Assembly: GCA_947499145.1 (NCBI GenBank)
Contig: CANMNB010000006.1
Coordinates: 1-64,000, forward strand
Direction of reading: 5' to 3'
From: an uncultured Arachnia sp.
Lineage (GTDB): Bacteria > Actinomycetota > Actinomycetes > Propionibacteriales > Propionibacteriaceae
Length of the DNA: 64,000 bases
Position numbers and translations under genes: made by a program. Below the pieces are notes generated by a model, which was given only the letters and a program-made list of their open reading frames with translations, was not told where the DNA came from and did not search any database. Below, piece after piece: positions 1 through 8,951 of this stretch. Within the stretch, counting starts at the first letter, position 1. Every line of letters starts with the position of its first letter.

Positions 1-4
1 TCGA

Positions 5-64
5 CGCCAGCGTTGGCTCAACCCACCAGCGATACAGCGCTGGCGACGAGGAGTAACGCTGGCG
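5..64. repeat. GCTGGCG palindromic repeat, copy 1 (head only)
   Basis: Four copies of the 7-mer occur here: GCCAGC at 6, ACCAGC at 25, GCTGGCG at 39 and at 58. The offsets are 0, 19, 33 and 52, exactly as in the other three copies of this family. The left pair is inverted relative to the right pair around the 8-nt centre GATACAGC. The right arm carries the family spacer beginning ACGAGGAGT. The element lies beyond the 3' end of the purine permease gene. The rest of positions 1-223 holds only a terminator hairpin. Confidence 0.85.
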
Positions 65-177
65 CGCCCATCCGAAGCAGCCCCCCCCCGAACCGAGCCG
101 TGCGACTCGAGATAGCAGGGAGGCGACGCGCCGAGGTGCACGACGCAGGGAGGTCGCGCGGGAGACGGGAAGCGGAC

Positions 178-206
178 GGGCCGGGAAGGTCACCCTCCCG
201 GCCCGG
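178..206 (-). terminator. Hairpin after the NCS2 permease
   Basis: A GC-rich inverted repeat (GGGCCGGGAAGG, then CCTCCCGGCCC) with a very short loop lies about 20 nt past the permease stop codon. It has no clear U-tract in the minus-strand transcript, so it is only a plausible terminator. Confidence 0.5.
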
Positions 207-223
207 CTGCAGCGATGTTCAGT

Positions 224-1765
224 TCAGGACAGCAGCGACAGCAGCGGTCCTTGCAGGAAGTATATGACGAACATGGCCGCCACCACGTACATCAGCGGGT
301 GGATGCTCTTCGCGTGTCCACGGATGAGCTTGAGGAACACGTAGCTGAGGAAACCGATGCCGATGCCGGTGGTGATGGAGTAGGCGAACGGCATGAAGAT
401 CATCGTCAGGAACGCGGGGATACCGAGCTCCGGGTTCTTCCAGTCGACGTCGGTGACCTGCGCGATCATCAGGAACCCGACGAACACCAGCGCCGGAGCA
501 GCGGCCTCGGACGGGACCATGTTGATGATCGGGGAGGCAATGATGGCGAGCAGGAAGGCGGCGCCGGTGACCACCGAGGCCAGGCCGGTGCGCGCACCCT
601 CGCCGACGCCCGCCGTCGACTCGATGTAGCAGGTGTTCGACGACACCGAGCCGAGGCCGCCTGCGACGGCGCCCAGGGAGTCCACGAGCAGGATCTCGGT
701 GGTGTGCTCAGGCATGCCGTGCTCGTCGAGCAGGTCGCCCTCGGAGCCGACGGCGACGATCGTGCCCATCGTGTCGAAGAAGTCCGCCAGGAGCAACGAG
801 AACACGAGCACTAGCAGGCTGATGAACGTCGTCAGCGAGAACTGGCCGTCGGGGAAGAACGCGCCCACCATGTCGATGCGGCCGAGCAGGCCGAGGTCCG
901 GCCAGGTGAAGTTGCCGAGCTGCGGCACGTTGAGCGCCCAGCCGGTGGCGTTCTCAGCACCCTGCGGGCCGAGCTTGGCGACGGCCTCGACGATGATCGC
1001 CAGGATGGTGCCGCTGACGATCGCGATGAGCATGGCGCCCTTGACCCGGAGCGTGTGCAGCGCGATCAGGAGGAAGAAGCCGAAGACGAAGACGAGGATC
1101 GGCCAGCCCATGAGCGAGCCGCTGATGCCCAGCTCGACCGGCGGCGCACCACCCGGCTTGCGCACGACGCCGGCGTTGATGAGGCCCACGAACGCGATGA
1201 ACAGGCCGATGCCGACGGAGATCGCGGTGCGCAGGGTCTTGGGCACGGCGCGGAAGACGGCGGTGCGGAACCCGGTCAGCACGAGGATGGCAATGAGGAT
1301 GCCCTCCCACACCACGAGGCCCATGGCCTGCGGCCACGTCATCTGCGGCGCCAGCACGTAGGCGACCAGCGCGTTGAGCCCGAGGCCGGCAGCCAGACCC
1401 ATCGGGAAGCGCCCGACGAAGCCCATGAGGAGCGTCATGATGCCGGCGATGAACGCGGTGGCGGCGGCGACCATGCCGATGGCGGCGCCGACCGCGGCCG
1501 AGTCGACCTGGGTCATTGCCGCGTCGGTGTACATGGGGGCGCCCGAGATCAGGAGCCCGTCCTTGTCCGTCGTCGTGCCCAGGATGAGGGGGTTCAGGGC
1601 GATGATGTAGGCCATCGCGAAGAACGTGACAAGGCCACCGCGGATCTCTTGACCGACGGAGGAGCCTCGCTTGGTGATGTCGAAGTAGCGCTCTAGCCAG
1701 GGGGCGGTGGCGCCCGTCGGAGCAGGATCGGGCCGGTGTGCGGCCTTCGGGGACTTGGTAACCAC
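224..1765 (-). CDS. NCS2/AzgA-type purine (hypoxanthine/guanine/adenine) permease
   Basis: This 513-aa, highly hydrophobic protein has about a dozen membrane segments. The N-terminal part shows the AzgA-like block EIRGGLVTFFAMAYIIALNP (residues 40-59), and PMGLAAGLGLNALVAY follows at 121-136. Both are typical of COG2252 proton-coupled purine importers in the inner membrane. The length fits the family. The GTG start at 1765 is supported by a TAGCAT hexamer (plus-strand 1772-1777) ending 6 nt upstream, which suggests a leaderless mRNA. The gene is monocistronic, with a hairpin downstream. Guanine versus hypoxanthine or adenine preference cannot be read from sequence. Confidence 0.9.
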   Translation of the reverse strand: MVTKSPKAAHRPDPAPTGATAPWLERYFDITKRGSSVGQEIRGGLVTFFAMAYIIALNPLILGTTTDKDGLLISGAPMYTDAAMTQVDSAAVGAAIGMVAAATAFIAGIMTLLMGFVGRFPMGLAAGLGLNALVAYVLAPQMTWPQAMGLVVWEGILIAILVLTGFRTAVFRAVPKTLRTAISVGIGLFIAFVGLINAGVVRKPGGAPPVELGISGSLMGWPILVFVFGFFLLIALHTLRVKGAMLIAIVSGTILAIIVEAVAKLGPQGAENATGWALNVPQLGNFTWPDLGLLGRIDMVGAFFPDGQFSLTTFISLLVLVFSLLLADFFDTMGTIVAVGSEGDLLDEHGMPEHTTEILLVDSLGAVAGGLGSVSSNTCYIESTAGVGEGARTGLASVVTGAAFLLAIIASPIINMVPSEAAAPALVFVGFLMIAQVTDVDWKNPELGIPAFLTMIFMPFAYSITTGIGIGFLSYVFLKLIRGHAKSIHPLMYVVAAMFVIYFLQGPLLSLLS

Positions 1766-1858
1766 GGGGGCATGCTAGTCCTGCACCCGCGAGCACCACG
1801 CCGCGGGGTGCCACGTGGGCAGGTGGCGCCCAGCGGGCGCGAAAGGGTGTATCAGGGG

Positions 1859-2629
1859 TCAGTCGAACAGGGTCTCGTCGACGCCGATGGTGTCGAACAC
1901 CGGCTCCGGGAGTTCCTTGGCGCGTCTCGCCTCGACAACGTCGGAGTGGCCGCCGCAGCCGTGCTCCAGGTGCACCACGGTGCCGTCGAACGGGGAGTAC
2001 TCGTTGGTGCAGGCCCCGAAGAGGGTGCCGAGCTGGCCCCTCAGCGCGACGAAGTAGCCGCACGTGGCACACGGGGCAGGAGCCTGGCGGGACGCCTCGT
2101 CGTGGGGTCCGGGTGGCCCGGCGAGCCACCGCTCGGCGGCGAGCTCGCGGCCGTGCTGCGACAGCACGCGCTCCCGGCCCAGCCCCAGCTCGGCGACGGT
2201 GGTGCGCAGCTGCACCCAATCCGTCGGGTCGGCGTCGACGGGCAGGTCGGTGGTGGCGAAGCCGGGCTCGAGGCGAGGGTCGTTGTCCGGGGTGGGCATG
2301 AGCATCCCGGGGGCGATGTCCCCGTGACCGATGCGCTCCTCCCACGGCACCCACGGCTTGGCCAGGAGCGCCTCGGCCGTGGGGAGGAGGGAGACCTCGT
2401 TCACCGTCGGGACCTTGGCACGGGAGGCCCTGACCATGGTGACGGCCCAGCGCCAGTCCGGGTACCCCGCCATCTCGGAAGCGAACCAGTGCGTGACGAT
2501 GCGCTCGCCCGCCTCCGGGGTGGCGCCAAGGTGCTCGCCGACGGCGGACTCCCCCGCGATGTCGACGGCGGCGGCGCGAGCCTGGTCGACGGCGGCGGCC
2601 GTGACGGCGTCCAGCTTGGGCGCCGCCAT
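1859..2629 (-). CDS. DUF3027 family protein
   Basis: This 256-aa soluble protein matches the actinobacterial DUF3027 family: an Ala-rich N-terminus, a WRWAVTMVRASR block near residue 60 and a PWVPWEERI block near 94. A possible metal-binding stretch, CATCGYFVALRGQLG with CTNEYSP downstream, lies in the C-terminal third and recalls a small zinc site. Function is unknown. The start codon overlaps the stop codon of the upstream cold-shock gene (TGATG on the minus strand), so the two are translationally coupled, an arrangement familiar in actinobacteria. A role linked to the cold-shock protein is inference only. Confidence 0.8.
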   Translation of the reverse strand: MAAPKLDAVTAAAVDQARAAAVDIAGESAVGEHLGATPEAGERIVTHWFASEMAGYPDWRWAVTMVRASRAKVPTVNEVSLLPTAEALLAKPWVPWEERIGHGDIAPGMLMPTPDNDPRLEPGFATTDLPVDADPTDWVQLRTTVAELGLGRERVLSQHGRELAAERWLAGPPGPHDEASRQAPAPCATCGYFVALRGQLGTLFGACTNEYSPFDGTVVHLEHGCGGHSDVVEARRAKELPEPVFDTIGVDETLFD

Positions 2630-3012
2630 CAGAGCTCCAACTCGTCGGCGACCCGGCGCAGGAGCTGGGCGATCTTGGCGGAGTGCTTGTCGTCGGGGTG
2701 CCGGCCGCGACGGTAACCGTTGCCGATGTCGTCGAGCAGCTTGATGAGGTCCTCGACGATGACCGCCATCTGCTCGGGCTTCATGCGCGAGGCCTTGGAC
2801 AGCGACGGCGGGGTGTCGATCAGGTGCACCGAGAGCGCCTGCTCACCGCGCCGCCCCTCGATGATCCCGAACTCGACGCGCTGGCCCGGCTTGAGGGCCG
2901 TGACCCCCGCCGGCAGGACATTGGACCGCACATAGACATCTCCGCCGTCGTCCTTGGCGATGAAGCCAAAGCCCTTCTCGGCGTCAAAGAAGCGCACTTT
3001 TCCGGTGGGCAC
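2629..3012 (-). CDS. Cold-shock domain protein with C-terminal extension
   Basis: The first ~65 residues form a cold-shock (OB-fold) domain: GKVRFFDAEKGFGFI contains the RNP1 motif KGFGFI (residues 13-18). RNP2 is VYVRSNVL instead of the usual VFVHFSAI, so one aromatic RNA-stacking position is altered. A basic, helical extension of about 60 residues follows, making 127 aa against about 67 for CspA. The protein probably binds single-stranded RNA or DNA. It is the first gene of a two-gene unit with the DUF3027 gene, overlapping it by one base. Confidence 0.88.
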   Translation of the reverse strand: MPTGKVRFFDAEKGFGFIAKDDGGDVYVRSNVLPAGVTALKPGQRVEFGIIEGRRGEQALSVHLIDTPPSLSKASRMKPEQMAVIVEDLIKLLDDIGNGYRRGRHPDDKHSAKIAQLLRRVADELEL

Positions 3013-3077
3013 CGCAGTCCTCGCTAGCTCGTGGGAGTTGAATGGCCTCTCAGTCTATCCCGCCCGTCGCCGGGCCC

Positions 3078-3857
3078 TCAAACACCCGGGTCGAGGGGGG
3101 TTGCCGCCGCGTGCCGGAAGTAGGCGGCGTGCTGCAACTTCGAGGCCGCCGCCTCGTCGACGGCGACGAACACTCGGGGGTGCAGCTGCAGGATGGACCC
3201 GGGGCACGAGGCCGTGACGGGACCCTCGACCATGCCGGCGACGGCGTCCGCCTTGTGCGCGCCCTGGGCGACGAGGACGATCGCCTTGGCGTCCATGATG
3301 GTGCCGAGTCCCTGCGTCACGCAGTGGGTGGGCACCTCGTCGATGGAGTCGAAGAACCGCGCGTTGTCCTCACGGGTCTGCTGCGTGAGCGTCTTGACGC
3401 GAGTCCGCGATCCCAGCGACGACATCGGCTCGTTGAAGCCGATGTGACCGTTGCTACCGATTCCGAGGATCTGGACGTCGACTCCGCCCCGGTCGACGAT
3501 CGCGGCGTCGTACTTCTCCGCCTCTCCCTGGAGGTCGGCGGTGTAGCCGTTGGGGACGTGCACCCGGCTGCCCTCAAAGCCGAGGGGCTGGGCGACGGTG
3601 CGCATGATGGTGTGCCGGTAGCTCTGCGGATGCTCCGGCGGCAGGCCGACGTACTCGTCGAGCGCGAAGGCCTCGCCATGCGAGAAGTCGACGTCACCCG
3701 CCTCGACGCGGCTGGCGAGCTCCGCGTACAGCTTCAACGGCGAGCTGCCCGTCGCGACACCGAGGATGGGTCGGTTTGCGCCCTCGACGTCGGCGACCAC
3801 CCGGTCCGCGGCCAGTCGTGCGATCTCGTGCTCGTCGGAACAGATGACAACTTCCAT
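3078..3857 (-). CDS. nagB: Glucosamine-6-phosphate deaminase
   Basis: NagB converts glucosamine-6-phosphate to fructose-6-phosphate and ammonia, feeding amino sugars into glycolysis. Visible family motifs are the phosphate loop GVATGSSP (33-40), the catalytic ALDEY (65-69), GIGSNGHIGFNEP (132-144) and the C-terminal EGPVTASCPGSILQLHP. The 259-aa length fits bacterial NagB. I chose the ATG at 3857 because MEVVI begins the conserved fold; an upstream in-frame extension lacks family features. An AGGAGG lies 12 nt upstream, and a TAGGGT -10 candidate is at plus-strand 3897-3902. No nagA or PTS gene is adjacent. Confidence 0.92.
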   Translation of the reverse strand: MEVVICSDEHEIARLAADRVVADVEGANRPILGVATGSSPLKLYAELASRVEAGDVDFSHGEAFALDEYVGLPPEHPQSYRHTIMRTVAQPLGFEGSRVHVPNGYTADLQGEAEKYDAAIVDRGGVDVQILGIGSNGHIGFNEPMSSLGSRTRVKTLTQQTREDNARFFDSIDEVPTHCVTQGLGTIMDAKAIVLVAQGAHKADAVAGMVEGPVTASCPGSILQLHPRVFVAVDEAAASKLQHAAYFRHAAATPLDPGV

Positions 3858-3933
3858 GGCGTTGCGGAGCCTCCTGTGCGTTCGGTCGTGGCCCGACCCT
3901 ATCGTCACTCCCGGGGTGTGCGTGGTGCCGCCC

Positions 3934-3939
3934 TACTAT
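3934..3939 (+). promoter_or_regulatory. -10 box deciding a leaderless start
   Basis: TACTAT lies 6 nt before the GTG at 3946. Transcription would begin at the start codon itself, so the longer upstream reading frame should not be used. Confidence 0.6.
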
Positions 3940-3945
3940 GGGGTC

Positions 3946-4707
3946 GTGGCCAGTTGGACAGACGGATCGGCGTACGCGCCGCTGGAGCGTCCCGACGGCT
4001 TTGCCATGCCCGAGACGGACCCCCTCGACGTCGCTGCCGAACCCCGTCCCACGACGGCGGGACCCGTTCCGCCGCCGCGCTCGTTCGAGGCGCCCCGCGC
4101 CATCCCCCTCGAGCAGGTGTGCCCCGACGACGGGCCGCGCCGGGACCCCGTCGCGCCGTTCGAGACCGTCTCCTCGCTCCTGACCGCAGGCCCTGGCCGC
4201 CGGCCCGACGGCAGCCGGGACCCCCGGGAACCCTTCGACGTGCAGTCGCTGGCGTCGGCGCCCACCTCCGAGCTGCCCCCGCCGTCGGGCCCCCCGCTGC
4301 CGATGCCCTCAGGGCCACCCCTGCCCGCACCGGGAACGTCGACACCCGCGCCCCCAGGACCGGGCCCGGCGCCGTCGCCGTTCCCGCCACCGTACGTCCC
4401 GGCCGCGCAGCCCCAGCAGGTACGCGAGCAACGCCGCTTGATCCAGCTCGCCGCCTGGAGCTACGGCATCAGCCTGTTCGTGCCCGGCGCCGCCGGCGTG
4501 CTCTTCCTCGTAGCCGGGTTCTTCCTGCAGCGCGCCAAGCAGCACGCCGGATCGGTGTGGGCGTGGTCGCTCGGGCTGGGCGGCGCCCTGATGCTCTGGT
4601 CCTTCCTCCTCGAGGAGTCGCCGGGTCCACTGGCCACCTTCCCCACCATCGGCTTCCTCGTCTGGTCCCTGGTGGCTCAGAACCGGCTGCGCCCGCCGTC
4701 GCGCTGA
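3946..4707 (+). CDS. Proline-rich membrane protein of unknown function
   Basis: This is a 253-aa protein with no recognised family. The first ~160 residues are acidic and very proline-rich, with runs such as PPPSGPPLPMPSGPPLP, and are probably unstructured. The C-terminal ~90 residues hold at least two hydrophobic segments (SYGISLFVPGAAGVLFLVAG and the stretch around LGGALMLWSFLL), so it is likely a membrane protein with a cytoplasmic disordered tail. The GTG start at 3946 is set by the TACTAT box 6 nt upstream. Its last 31 bp overlap the convergent Nudix gene. Confidence 0.75.
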   Translation: MASWTDGSAYAPLERPDGFAMPETDPLDVAAEPRPTTAGPVPPPRSFEAPRAIPLEQVCPDDGPRRDPVAPFETVSSLLTAGPGRRPDGSRDPREPFDVQSLASAPTSELPPPSGPPLPMPSGPPLPAPGTSTPAPPGPGPAPSPFPPPYVPAAQPQQVREQRRLIQLAAWSYGISLFVPGAAGVLFLVAGFFLQRAKQHAGSVWAWSLGLGGALMLWSFLLEESPGPLATFPTIGFLVWSLVAQNRLRPPSR

Positions 4708-5219
4708 GGCACGCCGAACCGCCGTAGGACCATCTGGGACACGGGGACCGTGGACTCCTCCTCCGCCCTCGCGTCGAGCCGCCCCGACGTCGTCGCCACC
4801 CCCGCGAGGTCGGAGGGCCAGACGGGGGACGGGAGTGCCGCGAGAGGGAACCAGCGCATCTCCCCCATCCGCTGGAGCTCGGTGTCCGTGAGCCCGGCGG
4901 CCGAGGGGGTGAAGCGGGGCACCCGGACGCGGTAGAAGTCCTCCTCCTGCACGAGGATGCGGTCGGAGTAGCCATGCACCACGGTGCGGGTCAGGACGGG
5001 ATCGCCGAGGTCGGACGGGGACAGCTCCAACCCCGTCTCCTCCCAGAGTTCGCGGGCGGCGGCGGTGCGAGTCGACTCGTCGCCGTCGACTCCCCCGCCG
5101 GGCGTCACCCACCAGCCGCTGTCGGCCACACCCGGGTCCGAATCGTTGATGAGGAGGACCTCGTCGTCTGCCAGAACGACGATGCGGGCCCCGCGTCGGT
5201 GCTTGACGGGACGGGTCAC
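4677..5219 (-). CDS. Nudix hydrolase
   Basis: The protein (180 aa) carries a perfect Nudix box, G-x5-E-x7-RELWEETGL (residues 42-64), which binds Mg2+ and hydrolyses a nucleoside diphosphate linked to another moiety. The C-terminal half with the WFPLAALP block is typical of small (d)NTP or NDP-sugar hydrolases; the substrate is not predictable. The GTG start at 5219 forms a GTGA overlap with the cutC stop codon, so it is co-translated with cutC. Its 3' end runs 31 bp into the convergent membrane protein gene. Confidence 0.88.
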   Translation of the reverse strand: MTRPVKHRRGARIVVLADDEVLLINDSDPGVADSGWWVTPGGGVDGDESTRTAAARELWEETGLELSPSDLGDPVLTRTVVHGYSDRILVQEEDFYRVRVPRFTPSAAGLTDTELQRMGEMRWFPLAALPSPVWPSDLAGVATTSGRLDARAEEESTVPVSQMVLRRFGVPQRDGGRSRF

Positions 5220-5926
5220 GCCTGCCGCTGCCGCTCGTGGGCGATGGTGTCGTCGACGAGGTCCCGCCACATGCGGACGAGATCGCTGTCCACCCACGCC
5301 TTGAAGGACCCGCCCGGGCGGGCGGCCTCGGAGATGTGGAACGAACGGACCCCGGCGCGGACGAGCCACGGCACGTGCTCGGCCTGGAGACCGCCACCGG
5401 CCATCATCACGCGCGCGGCCTCCGGGTCGCGGCGGGCGCGGGCGAGCAGGTCGTCGAGGCCGTGCTCCACGGTGCGGACGGAGCCGGCGGTGAGGACCTG
5501 GTCCAGACGCGGCAGTCGCATCAGCGGGGGCCAGGCCTTCGCCTGGTCGAGGCAGTAGTCGATGGCGCGATCGAAGGTCCACGGCCAGTCGCCATCGCCC
5601 AGGAGCTCCAGCATGACCTCCTCGTCGACCAGGTTGTGGCCGTCGAGGAACCCGAGCACGACGCCGTCGGCACCTGCGTCGAGGTAGGCGGCGATCAGCC
5701 CCTCGAGGCGGGTGACCTCGCCGCCGTCGGTGCGGAAGCCGTCGCGCAGTCGGACGAGCGGACGGAGCTGGATGGTGGTGCTGCGGCGCACCTTGTCCAC
5801 CAGCTTCGGCTCGGGGGCCCGTCCGTCCCCCTCGAGCGAGCCGAGCAACTGGATCCGGTCGGCGCCACCGGCCTCGGCCCGCTTCGCGTCGTCGGCATGC
5901 AGTGCGAGGACCTCGAGCGTGCTCAT
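5216..5926 (-). CDS. cutC: CutC-like TIM-barrel protein
   Basis: This 236-aa protein shows the CutC pattern: GADRIQLLGSLEGDG near residue 21, RPLVRLRDGF near 55, DGVVLGFLDG near 87, QVLTAGS near 145 and a final MMAGGGL, with FHIS further on. CutC was linked to copper handling in E. coli, but that role is disputed; bacterial members are cytosolic TIM barrels of uncertain activity. The usual F-H-R-A-F-D motif reads FDRAID here, so one conserved His is missing. It is the first gene of a cutC-Nudix pair. Annotating it as copper homeostasis is by family name only. Confidence 0.8.
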   Translation of the reverse strand: MSTLEVLALHADDAKRAEAGGADRIQLLGSLEGDGRAPEPKLVDKVRRSTTIQLRPLVRLRDGFRTDGGEVTRLEGLIAAYLDAGADGVVLGFLDGHNLVDEEVMLELLGDGDWPWTFDRAIDYCLDQAKAWPPLMRLPRLDQVLTAGSVRTVEHGLDDLLARARRDPEAARVMMAGGGLQAEHVPWLVRAGVRSFHISEAARPGGSFKAWVDSDLVRMWRDLVDDTIAHERQRQA

Positions 5927-6075
5927 GGAGGGAATTCTGCCAAGTTGCCGGTCGAAGAGGTGGGAGGCTGCGCGGGACGAGACCGGCGTCGGGACCCTGC
6001 GATGGCGTCAGGACCGCCCCAGGGCCGTCGGTGAGCCGCGGGAACAGGCGCCGCGATCGGGGGCCACCACTGCTT

Positions 6076-6194
6076 CGCCAGCGCAACTCCTCGTCGCCAG
6101 TGATACATCGCTGGCGACGCCGAATTCGGCTGGCGCTCCCGGAGTAAGGCTGGCGTCGGGCAGCTCGGCTGGCGTTGCCAGGGTAACGCTGGCG
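6076..6194. repeat. GCTGGCG palindromic repeat, copy 2 with tail
   Basis: The head has GCCAGC/T at 6077 and 6096 and GCTGGCG at 6110 and 6129, with a GATACATC centre. The tail adds GCTGGCG at 6149, 6168 and 6188, alternating 20, 19 and 20 nt apart. Spacers within the tail differ in sequence. The array fills most of the 359-nt gap between cutC and groEL (5927-6285), beyond the groEL stop; the gap otherwise holds the groEL terminator and about 150 nt (5927-6075) with nothing recognisable. Confidence 0.9.
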
Positions 6195-6228
6195 CGACGG
6201 GGGCGCCACTGGTGTCGCGTCGGGACGA

Positions 6229-6264
6229 CGAGAGGGCGGCCCCGCGCTGGGGACCGCCCTCTCG
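6229..6264 (-). terminator. groEL terminator hairpin
   Basis: CGAGAGGGCGG pairs with CCGCCCTCTCG across a GC-rich loop that can pair further (CCCC with GGGG). It lies 22 nt past the groEL stop codon. There is no strong U-tract, as is common in high-GC actinobacteria. Confidence 0.7.
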
Positions 6265-6285
6265 AGTGTCAGTGCGACGGGTGGC

Positions 6286-8031
<1,746 letters not shown>

Positions 8032-8035
8032 TCAG

Positions 8036-8060
8036 TAGCACTCGGTTATCGCGAGTGCTA
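8036..8060. promoter_or_regulatory. CIRCE operator 1 (HrcA site)
   Basis: TAGCACTC, a 9-nt spacer, then GAGTGCTA: a perfect inverted repeat matching the CIRCE consensus. It lies just downstream of the groEL -10 box, where HrcA would block transcription. Confidence 0.95.
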
Positions 8061-8066
8061 AGTCCA

Positions 8067-8095
8067 TTATTAGCACTCTGCCCAAGCGAGTGCAA
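8067..8095 (-). promoter_or_regulatory. groEL: groEL promoter
   Basis: On the minus strand TTGCAC (plus 8090-8095) is separated by 17 nt from TAATAA (plus 8067-8072). The promoter lies inside CIRCE operator 2. The resulting mRNA has an untranslated leader of roughly 140 nt. Confidence 0.75.
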
Positions 8096-8096
8096 A
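8070..8096. promoter_or_regulatory. CIRCE operator 2 (HrcA site)
   Basis: TTAGCACTC, a 9-nt spacer, then GAGTGCAAA. One half-site differs from consensus at one position. It covers the groEL -35 region and reaches within about 20 nt of the -10 box (8118-8123) of the divergent gene at 8130. Confidence 0.9.
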
Positions 8097-8129
8097 GGGC
8101 GGACGCTCGGAGGTGCGTAGGCTGGGCCC

Positions 8130-8591
8130 ATGGACCGGGCTCGTCTGCTGCGCAACGTCGCCAATGTCGTCAACGCCTCGTCCCTCCTGGGGCTGGCCGT
8201 GGCCGTCGCCAGCGGCGCGCGGCTCCGAGTGAGGGACTCGCTTCTGGTCGCGGACAGTGCTCGGCTGCCGTGGCTGAAGGCATCCGCCATGACGATCGGC
8301 AGCGTCGTGCTGGTGCCGCGGCAGTCGCTGGAGGAGGTGGAGCGTCGCATCCCGCGTCTGCTGGCCCACGAGGACGCGCACGCGTGGCAATACGCCTACT
8401 GCTTCGGTTTGCCGTTCCTGCCGCTCTACGGGATTGCCACCCTGTGGTCCATGGCACGGACGAAGGACAGGGCCCTGCGCAACGTGTTCGAGGTCCAGGC
8501 AGGCCTGGACACCGGCGGCTACCTCAACGCGCGAGGCGTCGGGCGGAGCGAGCGACCTGCCGCGCGGAACGCAGGCGACGCAGGCGCTTGA
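8130..8591 (+). CDS. Putative HExxH-motif protein, unknown function
   Basis: A 153-aa protein with hydrophobic stretches near the N-terminus (NASSLLGLAVAVASG) and around LPFLPLYGIATLW. H80-E-D-A-H84 is an HExxH-type sequence followed by AWQYAYCFGLPF. This suggests a degenerate or small zinc peptidase fold similar to conserved actinobacterial hypotheticals; no second metal ligand can be assigned with confidence. The ATG at 8130 follows a TAGGCT box (8118-8123) by 6 nt, indicating a leaderless mRNA. It diverges from groEL and shares the CIRCE-containing spacer. Its 3' end overlaps the convergent DUF3263 gene by 68 bp. Confidence 0.65.
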   Translation: MDRARLLRNVANVVNASSLLGLAVAVASGARLRVRDSLLVADSARLPWLKASAMTIGSVVLVPRQSLEEVERRIPRLLAHEDAHAWQYAYCFGLPFLPLYGIATLWSMARTKDRALRNVFEVQAGLDTGGYLNARGVGRSERPAARNAGDAGA

Positions 8592-8796
8592 CCAGCAGGG
8601 GGTTGTGGTCCAGGGCGGCCGGGTTGTCGATCACCGAGTTGAGCCGCTCGTAGTATCGGGTCACCGAGATGCCGAAGCGCTCGGTGATCGCCTGGTCCTT
8701 CGGGACGGTCAGCGTGAACCAGGAGTCCTCGAAGTCCAGGAGGGCAGCCTCGTGTTCGGTCAGCTCGTGGCTCACGACTTCGGCGGCTTGCGACAT
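8524..8796 (-). CDS. DUF3263 family protein
   Basis: About 90 aa, matching DUF3263: a helix-turn-helix-like core with GISVTRYYERLNSVIDNP and a basic C-terminus with RLRRLRSARQ. This family is near-universal in actinobacteria and is thought to bind DNA, but its role is unknown. I prefer the ATG at 8796 over one 12 nt upstream because a TATGAT box (plus 8804-8809) ends 7 nt before it and would itself include the upstream ATG. Its last 68 bp overlap the convergent gene at 8130-8591. Confidence 0.85.
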   Translation of the reverse strand: MSQAAEVVSHELTEHEAALLDFEDSWFTLTVPKDQAITERFGISVTRYYERLNSVIDNPAALDHNPLLVKRLRRLRSARQVARSARRLAR

Positions 8797-8803
8797 GGCC
8801 CCC

Positions 8804-8809
8804 ATCATA
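8804..8809 (-). promoter_or_regulatory. -10 box deciding the DUF3263 start
   Basis: TATGAT on the minus strand sits 7 nt before the ATG at 8796. The alternative upstream ATG is part of this hexamer and would not be transcribed. Confidence 0.6.
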
Positions 8810-8901
8810 GGCGCTAATCACACCGATGTCATTAGGCCCACCTCAGTCCGTCGAGCTTGCCGGAACCGCCGCCAAGCGCTTCACTTGGTGGCATGCCAGA
8901 G

Positions 8902-8930
8902 TTGCCACCGACCTGCGTCGCGCCCAGTAT
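8902..8930 (+). promoter_or_regulatory. manA: manA promoter candidate
   Basis: TTGCCA (8902-8907), a 17-nt spacer and CAGTAT (8925-8930). The predicted RNA would carry a short leader of about 15 nt before the ATG at 8952. Confidence 0.45.
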
Positions 8931-8951
8931 TCGCGCTTGTCAGGCGCCGGC

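Noticed and set aside
178..206. Additional copy of a repeat family
   Set aside because: It has no GCTGGCG or GTGCACGAAGG motif and behaves as a simple terminator hairpin.
4677..6209. A 510-codon minus-strand frame
   Set aside because: Only the last 180 codons (from GTG 5219) encode the Nudix protein; the upstream part is out of frame with cutC.
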